Assembly: GCA_020638905.1 (NCBI GenBank)
Contig: JACKHP010000031.1
Coordinates: 1 to 50,000 of the forward strand
Direction of reading: 5' to 3'
Source of the DNA: Planctomycetota bacterium
GTDB taxonomy: Bacteria > Planctomycetota > B15-G4
DNA: 50,000 nt
The stretch's first letter is position 1, and each line of letters starts with the position of its first letter. Below, one piece after another: positions 8,580 through 16,827 of this stretch. The position numbers and the translations under genes were made by a program. The notes beneath the pieces are model-generated. The model had not been told where the DNA came from. It saw only the letters and a program-made list of their open reading frames with translations, and did not search any database.

Positions 8580-8831
8580 ATGACGCACAGCCGCCTCGTC
8601 CACTGCACCTTCCCCAAGGAGCTCATCCGCGAGCCGCTGCTCTACAACCTGGGGCGCGACTTCGGGGTGATCCCCAACATCCGCGGCGCGACGATCAGCG
8701 ACGACCTCGGGCTCGTGTACCTCGACCTCGAGGGCGCCGACGGCGAGATCGACCGCGCGGTCGAATACCTCAAGAGCCGCGGCGTGCAGGTCGAGCCCGT
8801 GGTGGGGGGCGTGCCTCCCGTGGGAGGCTGA
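8580..8831 (+). CDS. Stand-alone NIL-domain protein
   Basis: Small cytoplasmic protein of 83 residues consisting of one NIL domain (PF09383), the ferredoxin-like fold otherwise found at the C-terminus of methionine ABC transporter ATPases (MetN), where it binds methionine. Diagnostic features are LTFP-like CTFPKELIREPLLYNLGR, the central NIRGATISDDLGLVYLDLEG and a closing EYLKSRGVQVEP. Single-domain NIL proteins of about 75-85 residues are known and are often found with sulfur or methionine genes. None lies next to this one, although metK is in the window about 17 kb away. ATG 8580 starts directly before the domain. Ligand and role are unknown. Confidence 0.85.
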   Translation: MTHSRLVHCTFPKELIREPLLYNLGRDFGVIPNIRGATISDDLGLVYLDLEGADGEIDRAVEYLKSRGVQVEPVVGGVPPVGG

Positions 8832-8839
8832 GTTCCCGC

Positions 8840-8864
8840 GGCGCGGCGTCGAGGACGCCGCGCC
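8840..8864. terminator. Bidirectional hairpin between convergent genes
   Basis: A perfect 11-base-pair stem (8840-8850 with 8854-8864) around the 3-base loop GAG lies in the 43-base gap between the stops of the NIL gene (plus) and the zinc-ribbon gene (minus). It can serve both strands. No U-tract is present on either side. Confidence 0.6.
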
Positions 8865-8874
8865 CCGCGCGTGG

Positions 8875-10050
8875 TCAGCCGTCTTCCTTGGCCGCGCGCT
8901 TCTCCTCGACCTTCTGGCGGTAGTCGTCGAGGTTGGCCTTGTCCTGGCCCGACTTGCGCAGGCCCTTCCACCAGTCGGTCCAGTTGCGGACGGCCATCAC
9001 GCGCTTGTTCTGGTCTTCGGTCTCCATGCGCGACACGTCGCCGTCGAAGTAGAAGGTCGGCGTGTTGGCCACCCGATCCTGCCAGTGCGCGATGAGCGAG
9101 TAGGCGCCCTTGACCGACTCGGTGTCGGCGAAGTCGATGCCGTTCACCGCGTTGAGGTACGCCGGGATGCCGTCGATGGCGTCGATCTCGGCCTCCTCTC
9201 GATCCTGGAGCTTCTTGCGCGTGCGGCCCAGGGCGCCGCCGTCGTCGAGGTAGAGTTCCTTGAGCAGCGCGGTCCATTCGTCGAGCTGGTCCTGGGTCGT
9301 GCCGACGACCGGCGGGAACGCCTCGAACTCGATCTTGGTCGGCAGTGGCTCGTCGGGCACCGTCGAGCCACCGGTGGCCTGGGCCGCCGGCGGGGTGGCC
9401 TTCTCGATCGGCGCGGGGGCCTTGGCCGGCTCGTCGGCGGGCGCGGGTGCCTTGGCCTGATCGGTCTCGGGAGTCTCGCTCCCGGTCGCCGTGTCCGCGG
9501 CCTCGTCCGTCGCGCTGGAGGTCGTGGGCTCGCTCGGCGGGGTCGCGGGCGGCGCGTCGTCCTGCGTGAAGTACCACGCGGCCGCGCCACCGATCACGAT
9601 CACCAGCACGATGCCCACGATGAGCCCGACCGGCGCGCCCTTCTTCTCGGTGTCGCCACCCTTGGCGCGGGCGCCCTTGCGCGAGCCTCCCGAGGCGCGA
9701 CGTCCGCCCGGACGAGCCCCCGACGCGCCCTCCGCCGTCTTGCCGCGCCGCGAGGGCGCGCCGGCGGCCGCCTTTGCGGGCGCCTTGACCGCCGCCTTCG
9801 CCGCGCCGGTGGCGCGCACGGGCGCCTTCGTCCCCGGCTTGGCGGGAGCCGTCCGGGCGGCCGCGGCCTTGGGAGCGGCAGGTCGCGCCGGCGGGGCCTT
9901 CGGTGTCCCGGATGCGGCGGGAGCCGCTCCTTCGGCGGCCGGGATCTCGACGACGCCTCCGCACTTGGCGCACTTGGCGCGCGACGCGGTGGTGCTGTCG
10001 GGCACCTTGAAGCGTGCGCCGCAATCCTTGCAGGTACCGACTCGGGCCAT
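8875..10050 (-). CDS. Zinc-ribbon membrane protein with Lys/Ala-rich linker
   Basis: Protein of 391 residues, not a named family. It begins with a CxxC...CxxC zinc ribbon (Cys7, Cys10, Cys27, Cys30; CKDCGARFKV ... CAKCGGVVEI) of the MJ0042-like type common at planctomycete N-termini. A low-complexity Ala/Pro/Lys/Arg region (about 45-125) resembles histone H1 tails. One transmembrane helix follows (GLIVGIVLVIVIGGAAAWYF, about 132-151), then a Pro/Ala/Thr linker and a helical C-terminal domain of about 150 residues with several Trp (WTALLKELYLDD, NWTDWWKGLRK). The zinc ribbon is probably cytoplasmic and the C-terminal domain outside. ATG 10048-10050 follows a clear promoter. A role in sensing or scaffolding is only a guess. 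Confidence 0.8.
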   Translation of the reverse strand: MARVGTCKDCGARFKVPDSTTASRAKCAKCGGVVEIPAAEGAAPAASGTPKAPPARPAAPKAAAARTAPAKPGTKAPVRATGAAKAAVKAPAKAAAGAPSRRGKTAEGASGARPGGRRASGGSRKGARAKGGDTEKKGAPVGLIVGIVLVIVIGGAAAWYFTQDDAPPATPPSEPTTSSATDEAADTATGSETPETDQAKAPAPADEPAKAPAPIEKATPPAAQATGGSTVPDEPLPTKIEFEAFPPVVGTTQDQLDEWTALLKELYLDDGGALGRTRKKLQDREEAEIDAIDGIPAYLNAVNGIDFADTESVKGAYSLIAHWQDRVANTPTFYFDGDVSRMETEDQNKRVMAVRNWTDWWKGLRKSGQDKANLDDYRQKVEEKRAAKEDG

Positions 10051-10091
10051 GGTTCCGCTCTCGGTTCGGGGACGGAGGTTCGGGTCGGACG

Positions 10092-10120
10092 AGGCTAGGA
10101 GCGCGACCCGGGACGGTCAA
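10092..10120 (-). promoter_or_regulatory. Promoter of the zinc-ribbon gene
   Basis: On the minus strand TTGACC (10115-10120) and TAGCCT (10092-10097) are spaced by 17 bases and lie 41 bases before the ATG. This is one of the clearest promoters in the window. Confidence 0.65.
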
Positions 10121-10223
10121 GGGTGGCGTCGGGCGAGTGCTCCCGCCGGGCCGTCCCCGGGGGCCGCGCACCGACTGCAGCCGCTCGCTCTAGCCGTCTC
10201 GCCGGGCGACGTGACGGCCCGCC

Positions 10224-12590
10224 TCAGAAGCGGTCGAGGTGTCGCTCGACCGCGTCGACGTCGACCCGCGAGAGGCGCGCCGAGAGCGCGGCGCGCAGCT
10301 TGGCGTCGTCTCCGCGGTAGACGTTCGAGCTTCCCGACGGATCGGCCTCGGACTGCAGCTCGGCCAGGTCGAGCAGCAGCTCCTGGAGCTCGGGGAGCTG
10401 GGCCACGCTGAGGTAGTCGATCAGCGCCCAGGTGATCTGTGCGTTCTCGAGATCCTCGTGGTCCTCGGCGGCCAGGACGCGACCCGAGAACGAGAAGTCC
10501 CGCTTGCCGCCGCGCTTCTCGAGCACGCGTCGCGTGGTGCGCGGCCAGTCGAAGTGGTCGCCGGTCGAGACGAAGCCGCTGCGGTTGAACTGGTAGACCG
10601 TCCCGAACAGCCGGATCTCGGCCATGTGTCCGAAACCCCACAGGATCCCGCCGGGCATCTGGCCGCAGCGCTGGGTCAGCAGGCACTGGGCGAACTTGTG
10701 GACCAGTTCGTTGTCGAGCCGGAACTCGTCGTCGCCCGCGGCGGCGTTGCCGGCCATGTCCCAGGTGGGTTGCACGAAGAGCGGCGTCGAACGCGCGAGC
10801 ACTCCGCCCGGTTCGCGGCGCACGCGTTCGGCGAAGTCGGCCTGCAGGACGTGCTTCGCGACCAGGACGTCGAGCAGGTCGGACCAGAAGGCGCTGCGTC
10901 CCGCGGCCTGGTCGTAGACGATGGCCACCGTGGCGCGGGGACCGCGTCCGTTCGCGGTGGGGACGATCGGGTCGAGCAGCTCCCAGGCCCGGTCGAGCAC
11001 CCGTCCCGCGGCGATGAGGTCGGTGTCGGACGCGCGTCCCAGGATGACCTGGTCGGGGCAGCCGGTCAGCATCGGACGCAGCCCCAGCTGCGTGATCGCC
11101 TCGGCCCACTCGTCGAGCGCGCGTCGCACCGGCAGCGGGATCGACTCGGCCACCTCGGCCACCGTCACCTCGCGTTCACCCCACAGGATCGTCAGCGCGT
11201 CGCTGCGCGCGGTGGTCGGCTCGGGCGCGCGTTCCGGCTCGCGGATGACCACGTGCGGACGGCCGGGCTGATCGGGTGTCGCGCCGCCGCTGGCGGGAGC
11301 GCCCGCGCCGGACGAACCGACGCCCGCGCCGGACGAACCGACGCCCGTGCTGGAACCGACGCCCGTGCTGGAACCGACGCCCGTGCGCGTCCCGACGCCA
11401 GTGGACGAGCCGACGCCGGTGCGGGATCCCGCGCCGCTCGTCGAGCCGACGCCCGTCGTCGTGCCCGCGCCGCTGCGTGTCCCCGTGCGGCCGCTCGTGT
11501 CGGGGCTCGCCGTCGCGCCGGACGTGCCCGCGCCCGCCCGTTCGCGCAGGATCTGCTCCCAGCGCGGCAGGTCGACGCTCTCGGCCAGGTCGGTGCGCTC
11601 ACCGAAGGTCGGGTCGATCGGATCGACGATCGGGCTCGGGACGAAGCTCGCCACGTTGAGGGCGTGCCAGCGGCGCCAGCCGTCGATCTCGGCCCGGTCG
11701 AGCTGACGGATCGCGTCCGGATCGAGGTTCGGTCGGGGTCCGTCGACGAAGGCCGAGCGGCGTCCCGTGATGCGCTCGAGCAGATCGTCGAGCAGTCCCA
11801 TCTGGGACAGGTCGGAGTCGGGCTCGTCGGCCAGCCGGTCGAGCTCGACGAGCAGGGCCGTGACCGCCGCGCGCGGGATGCGGTGCAGGGACTCGGCCGT
11901 ACGCGCCCGCTCGTCGTCGGACGCGGCGAAGCGCAGCTTGCGCACCAGCTCGACGGCCTCGTCGCGCTCGAGCTCGTCGACCGAGGGCGCCCAATGCGGT
12001 TCGAGGTCGAGCTCGGACTGCAGGGCCACCGGCATCAATCCGTCGGCCCCCAGGGGATTGGCGCCCTCGTCGTAGCGCTCGCCGAAGCGCACGTCGACGA
12101 TCTGGAGCTCGGGCGAGAGCAGGACCAGCATGTCGCGCAGCCGGGCCAGGGTGAGCGACTTGAGCACCACCTGCGCCCAGTGGCGCTCGGCCATCGGGCC
12201 GCGTCCCGCGTCGGGGTCGTCGACGCCGCGTACGTCCCAGATGTAGGCGCTGGCGCGGAAGGTCGGGTCGTCGGAGAGCCAGCCCTCGACGGTCGACTGA
12301 CGCAGCTCGAGCTGCTCGAGCTCGTCGAACTCGGACCAGCGGCGCGTGGCCCAGCCGCGCAGCACGCCTTCCTCCTGGCGCAGCTCGAAGTCGGTCAGGT
12401 CGACGAGGGTCGAGACGTCCGACTCGCGCAGCGCCGCGGTGAGCCGCTTGACGACCGCGTACTCGTCGGGCCCGAGGTCGTGGAACTGGGCCGCCGCCGA
12501 GGCGCTCAGCAGCGCGCAGGCCAGCAGCAGGCGCGTCCAGGCGACGACCGACCACGGACCGACGGATCGCCGGGCGTCGCGGACGTGCAT
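10224..12590 (-). CDS. Large secreted protein with hexapeptide repeats and peptidase-like C-terminus
   Basis: Protein of 788 residues with a signal peptide ending ASAAA|QF (mature Gln35). Residues 35 to about 360 are helical and acidic, with LLVELDRLADEPDSDLSQMG-type segments. A Gly/Ser/Thr repeat tract follows (nt about 11280-11480; units such as GVGSST), then a C-terminal domain of about 300 residues. There, NELVHKFAQCLL followed about 18 residues later by GILWGFGHMAEIRLFG sits where gluzincins of the DUF1570 type have HExxH and GxxE. The first His is Asn, so zinc binding is doubtful. ATG 12590 gives a normal signal peptide. ATG 12665 has a better GGAGG Shine-Dalgarno and would add 25 residues. 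Function unknown. Confidence 0.75.
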   Translation of the reverse strand: MHVRDARRSVGPWSVVAWTRLLLACALLSASAAAQFHDLGPDEYAVVKRLTAALRESDVSTLVDLTDFELRQEEGVLRGWATRRWSEFDELEQLELRQSTVEGWLSDDPTFRASAYIWDVRGVDDPDAGRGPMAERHWAQVVLKSLTLARLRDMLVLLSPELQIVDVRFGERYDEGANPLGADGLMPVALQSELDLEPHWAPSVDELERDEAVELVRKLRFAASDDERARTAESLHRIPRAAVTALLVELDRLADEPDSDLSQMGLLDDLLERITGRRSAFVDGPRPNLDPDAIRQLDRAEIDGWRRWHALNVASFVPSPIVDPIDPTFGERTDLAESVDLPRWEQILRERAGAGTSGATASPDTSGRTGTRSGAGTTTGVGSTSGAGSRTGVGSSTGVGTRTGVGSSTGVGSSTGVGSSGAGVGSSGAGAPASGGATPDQPGRPHVVIREPERAPEPTTARSDALTILWGEREVTVAEVAESIPLPVRRALDEWAEAITQLGLRPMLTGCPDQVILGRASDTDLIAAGRVLDRAWELLDPIVPTANGRGPRATVAIVYDQAAGRSAFWSDLLDVLVAKHVLQADFAERVRREPGGVLARSTPLFVQPTWDMAGNAAAGDDEFRLDNELVHKFAQCLLTQRCGQMPGGILWGFGHMAEIRLFGTVYQFNRSGFVSTGDHFDWPRTTRRVLEKRGGKRDFSFSGRVLAAEDHEDLENAQITWALIDYLSVAQLPELQELLLDLAELQSEADPSGSSNVYRGDDAKLRAALSARLSRVDVDAVERHLDRF
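11280..11480 (-). repeat. Degenerate 18-base tandem repeat encoding GxGxxT units
   Basis: About ten units of mostly 18 bases (two of 21) inside the secreted-protein gene encode Gly-Val-Gly-Ser-Ser-Thr and variants such as GVGTRT, GAGSRT and GVGSSGA. The units diverge most at the N-terminal end of the tract (higher coordinates) and are nearly identical around 11300-11390, as expected for recent expansion there. The tract separates two folded parts of the protein and is probably a flexible, possibly length-variable linker. Confidence 0.85.
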
Positions 12591-12747
12591 GCGGTCGGGT
12601 CCCTCGCCGCGGCCCGCGGCGGTGGGGACGGGGTCGGTGCGCGGCGCGATCGGCGTTCGGTGCATTCCCCTCGTTCCTCCGGGCCCCGCCACGCGGGCGG
12701 TCGTGGCGTCGGCTCGTGACGACCTGCGGAGCCGGGTCGGGACTGCG

Positions 12748-12753
12748 TATCAT
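12748..12753 (+). promoter_or_regulatory. -10 box upstream of uvrB
   Basis: TATCAT lies 174 bases before the uvrB GTG and 7 bases before an ATG (12761) that opens a 56-codon ORF. The -35 region is weak (TGCGGA at 12725-12730, 17-base spacing). No LexA-type inverted repeat that I can recognise is present nearby. Confidence 0.4.
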
Positions 12754-12760
12754 CCCGACC

Positions 12761-12931
12761 ATGGACGGTCACGGCCAGCGTCGCCTTCCCGGCTCGCGAT
12801 CACCCAACCCCGAGGTCCGCGTCGTGTTCCGCTCGCATCCGATCTTCGTCCGCGCGCCGCGCGCCGTGGGACACGGTCCCGTGCCTCGCGCCGCGCGACG
12901 TCGGCCGTCCGTGGCGGGGGACGCGCGGTGA
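12761..12931 (+). CDS. Possible leaderless 56-codon ORF before uvrB
   Basis: This ORF begins 7 bases after the TATCAT box, so its mRNA would be leaderless, and its stop overlaps the uvrB start as GTGA (12928-12931). The predicted peptide is basic and Arg/Pro-rich with no recognisable domain, and in DNA of this composition such ORFs arise by chance. It could be a leader peptide coupling translation into uvrB, or simply 5' untranslated sequence. I list it because both ends fit the local gene-start rules. Confidence 0.25.
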   Translation: MDGHGQRRLPGSRSPNPEVRVVFRSHPIFVRAPRAVGHGPVPRAARRRPSVAGDAR

Positions 12932-14913
12932 GCGGGAGGTTCGAGCTGCGTTCCGCCTACGAGCCGCGCGGCGACCAGCCGGCGGCCATCGAGGCCCTCG
13001 TGGCGGGCTTCGCCGAAGGGCGCAAGCGCCAGGTGCTGCGCGGCGTGACCGGGTCGGGCAAGACCTTCACGATGGCCAACGTCGTGCAGGCGCTGCAGCG
13101 ACCGACGCTCGTGCTGGCGCACAACAAGACGCTCGCCGCCCAGCTCTACGACGAGTTCCGCACGCTCTTCCCCGAGAACGCGGTCGAGTACTTCGTCAGC
13201 TACTACGACTACTACCAGCCCGAGGCGTACGTCCCGCGCACCGACACCTACATCGAGAAGGAGGCGTTCATCAACGAGCGTATCGAGCGCCTGCGCAACA
13301 GCGCCACGCGCTCGCTGCTCGAGCGCAGCGACGTGCTGATCGTGGCCTCGGTCTCGTGCATCTACGGCCTGGGCTCGCCCGAGTACTACGAGGGCCTGCG
13401 CGTCACGGTCAGCAAGGGCCAGACGATCGACCGCGACGACCTGCTGCGCGAGCTGGCCGGCGTGCAGTACCAGCGCGCCGCGCTCGAGTTCCGCAACGGC
13501 ACCTTCCGGGTGCGCGGCGACGTGGTCGAGGTCTTCCCGGTGTACGAGGAGGATCGCGTGGTGCGCATCGAGTTCTTCGACGACGAGGTCGAGGCCATCG
13601 CCGTGGTCGACCCGCTGCGCGGCGAGATCCTCGAGGAGGTCGACTCGATCTCGATCTATCCCGCCAGCCACTACATCACGCCGCGCGAGCGGCTCGAGGG
13701 CGCCATCGAGTCGATCCGCGCCGAGCTCGAGGGACACCTGCTCACGCTGCGCGGCAAGGGGCTGCTGCTCGAGGCCCAGCGGCTCGAGCAGCGCACGCGC
13801 TTCGACCTCGAGGTGCTCGAGGAGTCGGGCGTCTGCTCCGGCATCGAGAACTACAGCCGCCACCTCGACGGACGCCGCCCGGGCGACCCGCCGGCGACGC
13901 TCATCCACTACCTGCCCGACGACTACCTGGTGATCGTCGACGAGAGCCACCAGTCGCTGCCGCAGGTGGGCGCCATGCGGCGCGGCGACTTCGCGCGCAA
14001 GACGACGCTCGTCGAACACGGCTTCCGGCTGCCGTCGGCGATCGACAACCGTCCCCTCGGGTACGAGGAGTTCGACGCGCTGCTCGACAAGGTGCTCTAC
14101 GTCTCGGCCACGCCCGCCGCGCTCGAGCTGCGCAACGCCGGCGGACGGCTCGTCGAGCAGATCATCCGCCCCACGGGCCTGCTCGACCCGGAGGTCATCG
14201 TGCGCCCGGCGCGCGGCCAGGTCGACGACCTGCTGTCCGAGATCCGGGCCGTGAACGAGGGCGGCGAGCGCGTGCTCGTGACCACGCTCACCAAGCGCAT
14301 GGCCGAGGAGCTGACCGACCACTACGCGTCGCTGGGCGTGAAGGTCAAGTACATGCACAGCGACATCGACTCGATCGAGCGGGTCGAGATCATCCGCGGG
14401 CTGCGGCTCGGGGAGTTCGACGTGCTGGTGGGCATCAACCTGCTGCGCGAGGGACTCGACCTGCCCGAGGTCGCGCTGGTGGCGGTGCTCGACGCCGACA
14501 AGACCGGCTTCCTGCGTTCGGCCACGAGCCTGATCCAGACCATGGGACGCGCGGCGCGCAACGTCCACGGGCGGGTGATCTTCTACGCCGAGCAGGTCAC
14601 CGACGCGATGCGTCAGGCCATCGACGAGGCCGACCGGCGGCGCACGATCCAGCGCGCGTACAACGACGAGCACGGCATCGTCCCGACCTCGACCACGCGC
14701 GCCGTCGACCGCTCGCTGGCGCTGGCCGAGGAGGAGATCGCGGCCGAGACCGGCATCGACCTGGGCGACGTCGCGCCGGGCGACATCGGCAAGCGCATCG
14801 CGGCGCTGCGCAAGCGGATGATGGCCGCGTCCGAGGCGCTCGAGTTCGAGAAGGCGGCCGCGCTGCGGGACGAGATGCTGGCGCTCGAGCGGCTCGAGCT
14901 GAGGTACCGCTGA
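12928..14913 (+). CDS. uvrB: Excinuclease ABC subunit B
   Basis: DNA-damage-verifying helicase-like subunit of the UvrABC nucleotide excision repair complex. The 661 residues match the family (about 660-680). Walker A is GSGKT (42-46) after the typical GDQPAAIEAL start. The DNA-inserting beta-hairpin region is recognisable in YYDYYQPEAYVPRTDTYIEK, helicase motifs continue with DESHQSLPQVGAM and GINLLREGLDLPEV, and a UVR domain that binds UvrC closes the protein (KRMMAASEALEFEKAAALRD). The GTG start at 12928 is preceded by a GGGGGA Shine-Dalgarno and begins just before the conserved N-terminus. The long in-frame extension to 12346 overlaps the divergent gene and is not used. The stop overlaps the uvrC start (TGATG). 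Confidence 0.97.
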   Translation: MSGRFELRSAYEPRGDQPAAIEALVAGFAEGRKRQVLRGVTGSGKTFTMANVVQALQRPTLVLAHNKTLAAQLYDEFRTLFPENAVEYFVSYYDYYQPEAYVPRTDTYIEKEAFINERIERLRNSATRSLLERSDVLIVASVSCIYGLGSPEYYEGLRVTVSKGQTIDRDDLLRELAGVQYQRAALEFRNGTFRVRGDVVEVFPVYEEDRVVRIEFFDDEVEAIAVVDPLRGEILEEVDSISIYPASHYITPRERLEGAIESIRAELEGHLLTLRGKGLLLEAQRLEQRTRFDLEVLEESGVCSGIENYSRHLDGRRPGDPPATLIHYLPDDYLVIVDESHQSLPQVGAMRRGDFARKTTLVEHGFRLPSAIDNRPLGYEEFDALLDKVLYVSATPAALELRNAGGRLVEQIIRPTGLLDPEVIVRPARGQVDDLLSEIRAVNEGGERVLVTTLTKRMAEELTDHYASLGVKVKYMHSDIDSIERVEIIRGLRLGEFDVLVGINLLREGLDLPEVALVAVLDADKTGFLRSATSLIQTMGRAARNVHGRVIFYAEQVTDAMRQAIDEADRRRTIQRAYNDEHGIVPTSTTRAVDRSLALAEEEIAAETGIDLGDVAPGDIGKRIAALRKRMMAASEALEFEKAAALRDEMLALERLELRYR

Positions 14914-16769
14914 TGTCGTCGTTGCGCGAGCGCCGCGAGCGGCTGCTCGAGATCGTGCGGCGGCTCCCGGACGGTCCGGGCGTCTACATCTTCAAGGACG
15001 TCTCGGGCGCGGTGGCCTACGTGGGCAAGGCCCGGCGGCTGCGCGAGCGCGTCAGGAGCTACTTCGCGCGCTCGGGCGACGGACGTCGCGCGGTGCGCTT
15101 CGTCGACCGCTACGTGCACGACATCGCCTTCATCAGCACCGACAGCGAGACCGCGGCGTTCATCCTCGAGAACCAGCTCGTCAAGCGGCACAAGCCGGCC
15201 TACAACGTCAAGCTGCGCGACGACAAGGACTTCCTGTACGTCAAGGTCGACCGGCGTCACGCGTTCCCGGCGCTGGGGCTGGCGCGGCGCCCGAAGAAGG
15301 GCGCGGTGCCGATCGACTACCACGGCCCGTTCGCATCCGCGAGCGCACTGCGGCGCACGTTGCGCATGCTGGGCGGCGTGATCCCGCTGCGGGACTGCAC
15401 CGATCGCGAGTTCGCGTCCCGCACGCGCCCCTGCCTCAAGCACGAGATGGGACGCTGCTGCGCGCCGTGCGTGGGTCTCGTGAGCGAGGAGCACTACGCC
15501 GGCCTGCTGGCCGACGCGCTCGACGTGCTCGAGGGCCGCTGCGAGGCGACACTCGCGCGGCTCGAGGAGCGCATGGCCTCCGCCGCCGCCGACCTGCGTT
15601 TCGAGGAGGCGGCGCGGCAGCGCGACGCCATCCGCTACCTGCGCGCGACGACGGCGCGCCAGGAGGTCGAGAACCTGGGCGTCGACGACGCCGACGTGAT
15701 CGGACTGCACCGGGCCGGCGAACTCGCCGAGGTCGTGGTGCTCGCGGTCAGGCGCGGAGCGCTCGTGTCGTCCGCCAACCACACCTTCGAGAGCGAACTG
15801 CCCGACGACGAGCTGCTGTCGGGCTTCCTGCTCGAGTTCTACGGCGAGGGACGTCCCGTGCCTGCGCTGCTGCTGCTGCCCTGCGAGCTGCCCGAGCAGG
15901 ACGGCATGGCGTCGTACCTGTCGACTTCGCGCGGTCACGCGGTGTCTGTGCACGCCCCGCGGCGCGGCGAGAAGGAGCGCCTCGTGGCCCTGGCCGCGCG
16001 CAACGCCCAGGACGCGCTCGTGGTCGCCGTCGAGCAGCGTGGACACCAGCGACGCCTGCTCGACGCCCTCGCCGAGCGGCTCGGACTCCCGGCTCCTCCC
16101 GAGACGATCGAGTGCTACGACGTCTCGAACACGGGACGCACCGCCGTCGTCGCTTCGCGCGTCGTGTTCCGCCACGGCGAGCCCGACCGCGCGCGCTACC
16201 GCCACTACAAGATGCGCACCCTCGAAGGGCAGGACGACTACGGCGCCATGAAGGAGGTGCTGCTGCGCCGCCTGCGGCGGGCCGCGAGCGATCCGCTGCC
16301 CGACCTGCTCGTGGTCGACGGGGGACGCACGCACCTCGCGGTGGCCGAGGAGGCCGTGGCGGAGCTCGGCCTCTCGCTGCCCCTCGCGGCGCTGGCCAAG
16401 GGCGGACGCCGCGGGCGCGCCGTGACGCTGGCCGACGACGAACCCCAGGAGCGCGTGTTCCTCCCGGGGCGTGCCGCACCGGTCGTGCTCGACGGGCGTT
16501 CGCCGGAGGAGTACCTGCTGCAGCGGCTGCGCGACGAGGCGCACCGCTTCGCCATCGGCCATCACCGCAAGTCGCGCGAGAAGGAGAGCCTCGGCTCGCG
16601 CCTCGACGACGTCCCGGGCATCGGGCCGGTGCTCAAGAAGCGGCTGCTGTCGGCCTTCGGCGGGACGCGTGCCCTGGCGCGCGCGAGCGTCGATGAGGTG
16701 GCCGGCGTGAAGGGAGTGGGCCCCGAGCTGGCGCGGGCCATCCTCGACCACCTGGCGCAGGAGGGCTGA
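14913..16769 (+). CDS. uvrC: Excinuclease ABC subunit C
   Basis: Dual-incision nuclease of nucleotide excision repair, 618 residues (family about 600-620). Order: GIY-YIG nuclease for the 3' cut (about 16-95; GVYIFKDVSGAVAYVGKARR), a cysteine cluster (Cys162, Cys174, Cys182/183, Cys186) matching the iron-sulfur ligands reported for UvrC, a UVR domain that pairs with UvrB (about 215-250), the RNase H-like nuclease for the 5' cut (IECYDVSNTGRTAVVASRVV, LVVDGGRTHLAVAEEA), and tandem helix-hairpin-helix motifs (VPGIGPVLKKRLL, VKGVGPELARAIL). The ATG at 14913 shares its A with the uvrB TGA, so UvrB and UvrC should be made in a coupled way. uvrA is not in the window. Confidence 0.97.
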   Translation: MSSLRERRERLLEIVRRLPDGPGVYIFKDVSGAVAYVGKARRLRERVRSYFARSGDGRRAVRFVDRYVHDIAFISTDSETAAFILENQLVKRHKPAYNVKLRDDKDFLYVKVDRRHAFPALGLARRPKKGAVPIDYHGPFASASALRRTLRMLGGVIPLRDCTDREFASRTRPCLKHEMGRCCAPCVGLVSEEHYAGLLADALDVLEGRCEATLARLEERMASAAADLRFEEAARQRDAIRYLRATTARQEVENLGVDDADVIGLHRAGELAEVVVLAVRRGALVSSANHTFESELPDDELLSGFLLEFYGEGRPVPALLLLPCELPEQDGMASYLSTSRGHAVSVHAPRRGEKERLVALAARNAQDALVVAVEQRGHQRRLLDALAERLGLPAPPETIECYDVSNTGRTAVVASRVVFRHGEPDRARYRHYKMRTLEGQDDYGAMKEVLLRRLRRAASDPLPDLLVVDGGRTHLAVAEEAVAELGLSLPLAALAKGGRRGRAVTLADDEPQERVFLPGRAAPVVLDGRSPEEYLLQRLRDEAHRFAIGHHRKSREKESLGSRLDDVPGIGPVLKKRLLSAFGGTRALARASVDEVAGVKGVGPELARAILDHLAQEG

Positions 16770-16827
16770 GGCGCGCGAGGCCGCGACGAGGGTGCCGGGG
16801 CGCGGGAATCCGCGGGCATCCGGGTGC

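Noticed and set aside
11280..11480. CRISPR-like repetitive region
   Set aside because: The units are 18-21 bases, contiguous, lack spacers and keep the reading frame of a protein; it is a coding tandem repeat.
12346..12927. In-frame upstream extension of uvrB
   Set aside because: It overlaps the 5' part of the divergent secreted-protein gene and adds no uvrB homology; GTG 12928 has a Shine-Dalgarno and the family N-terminus.
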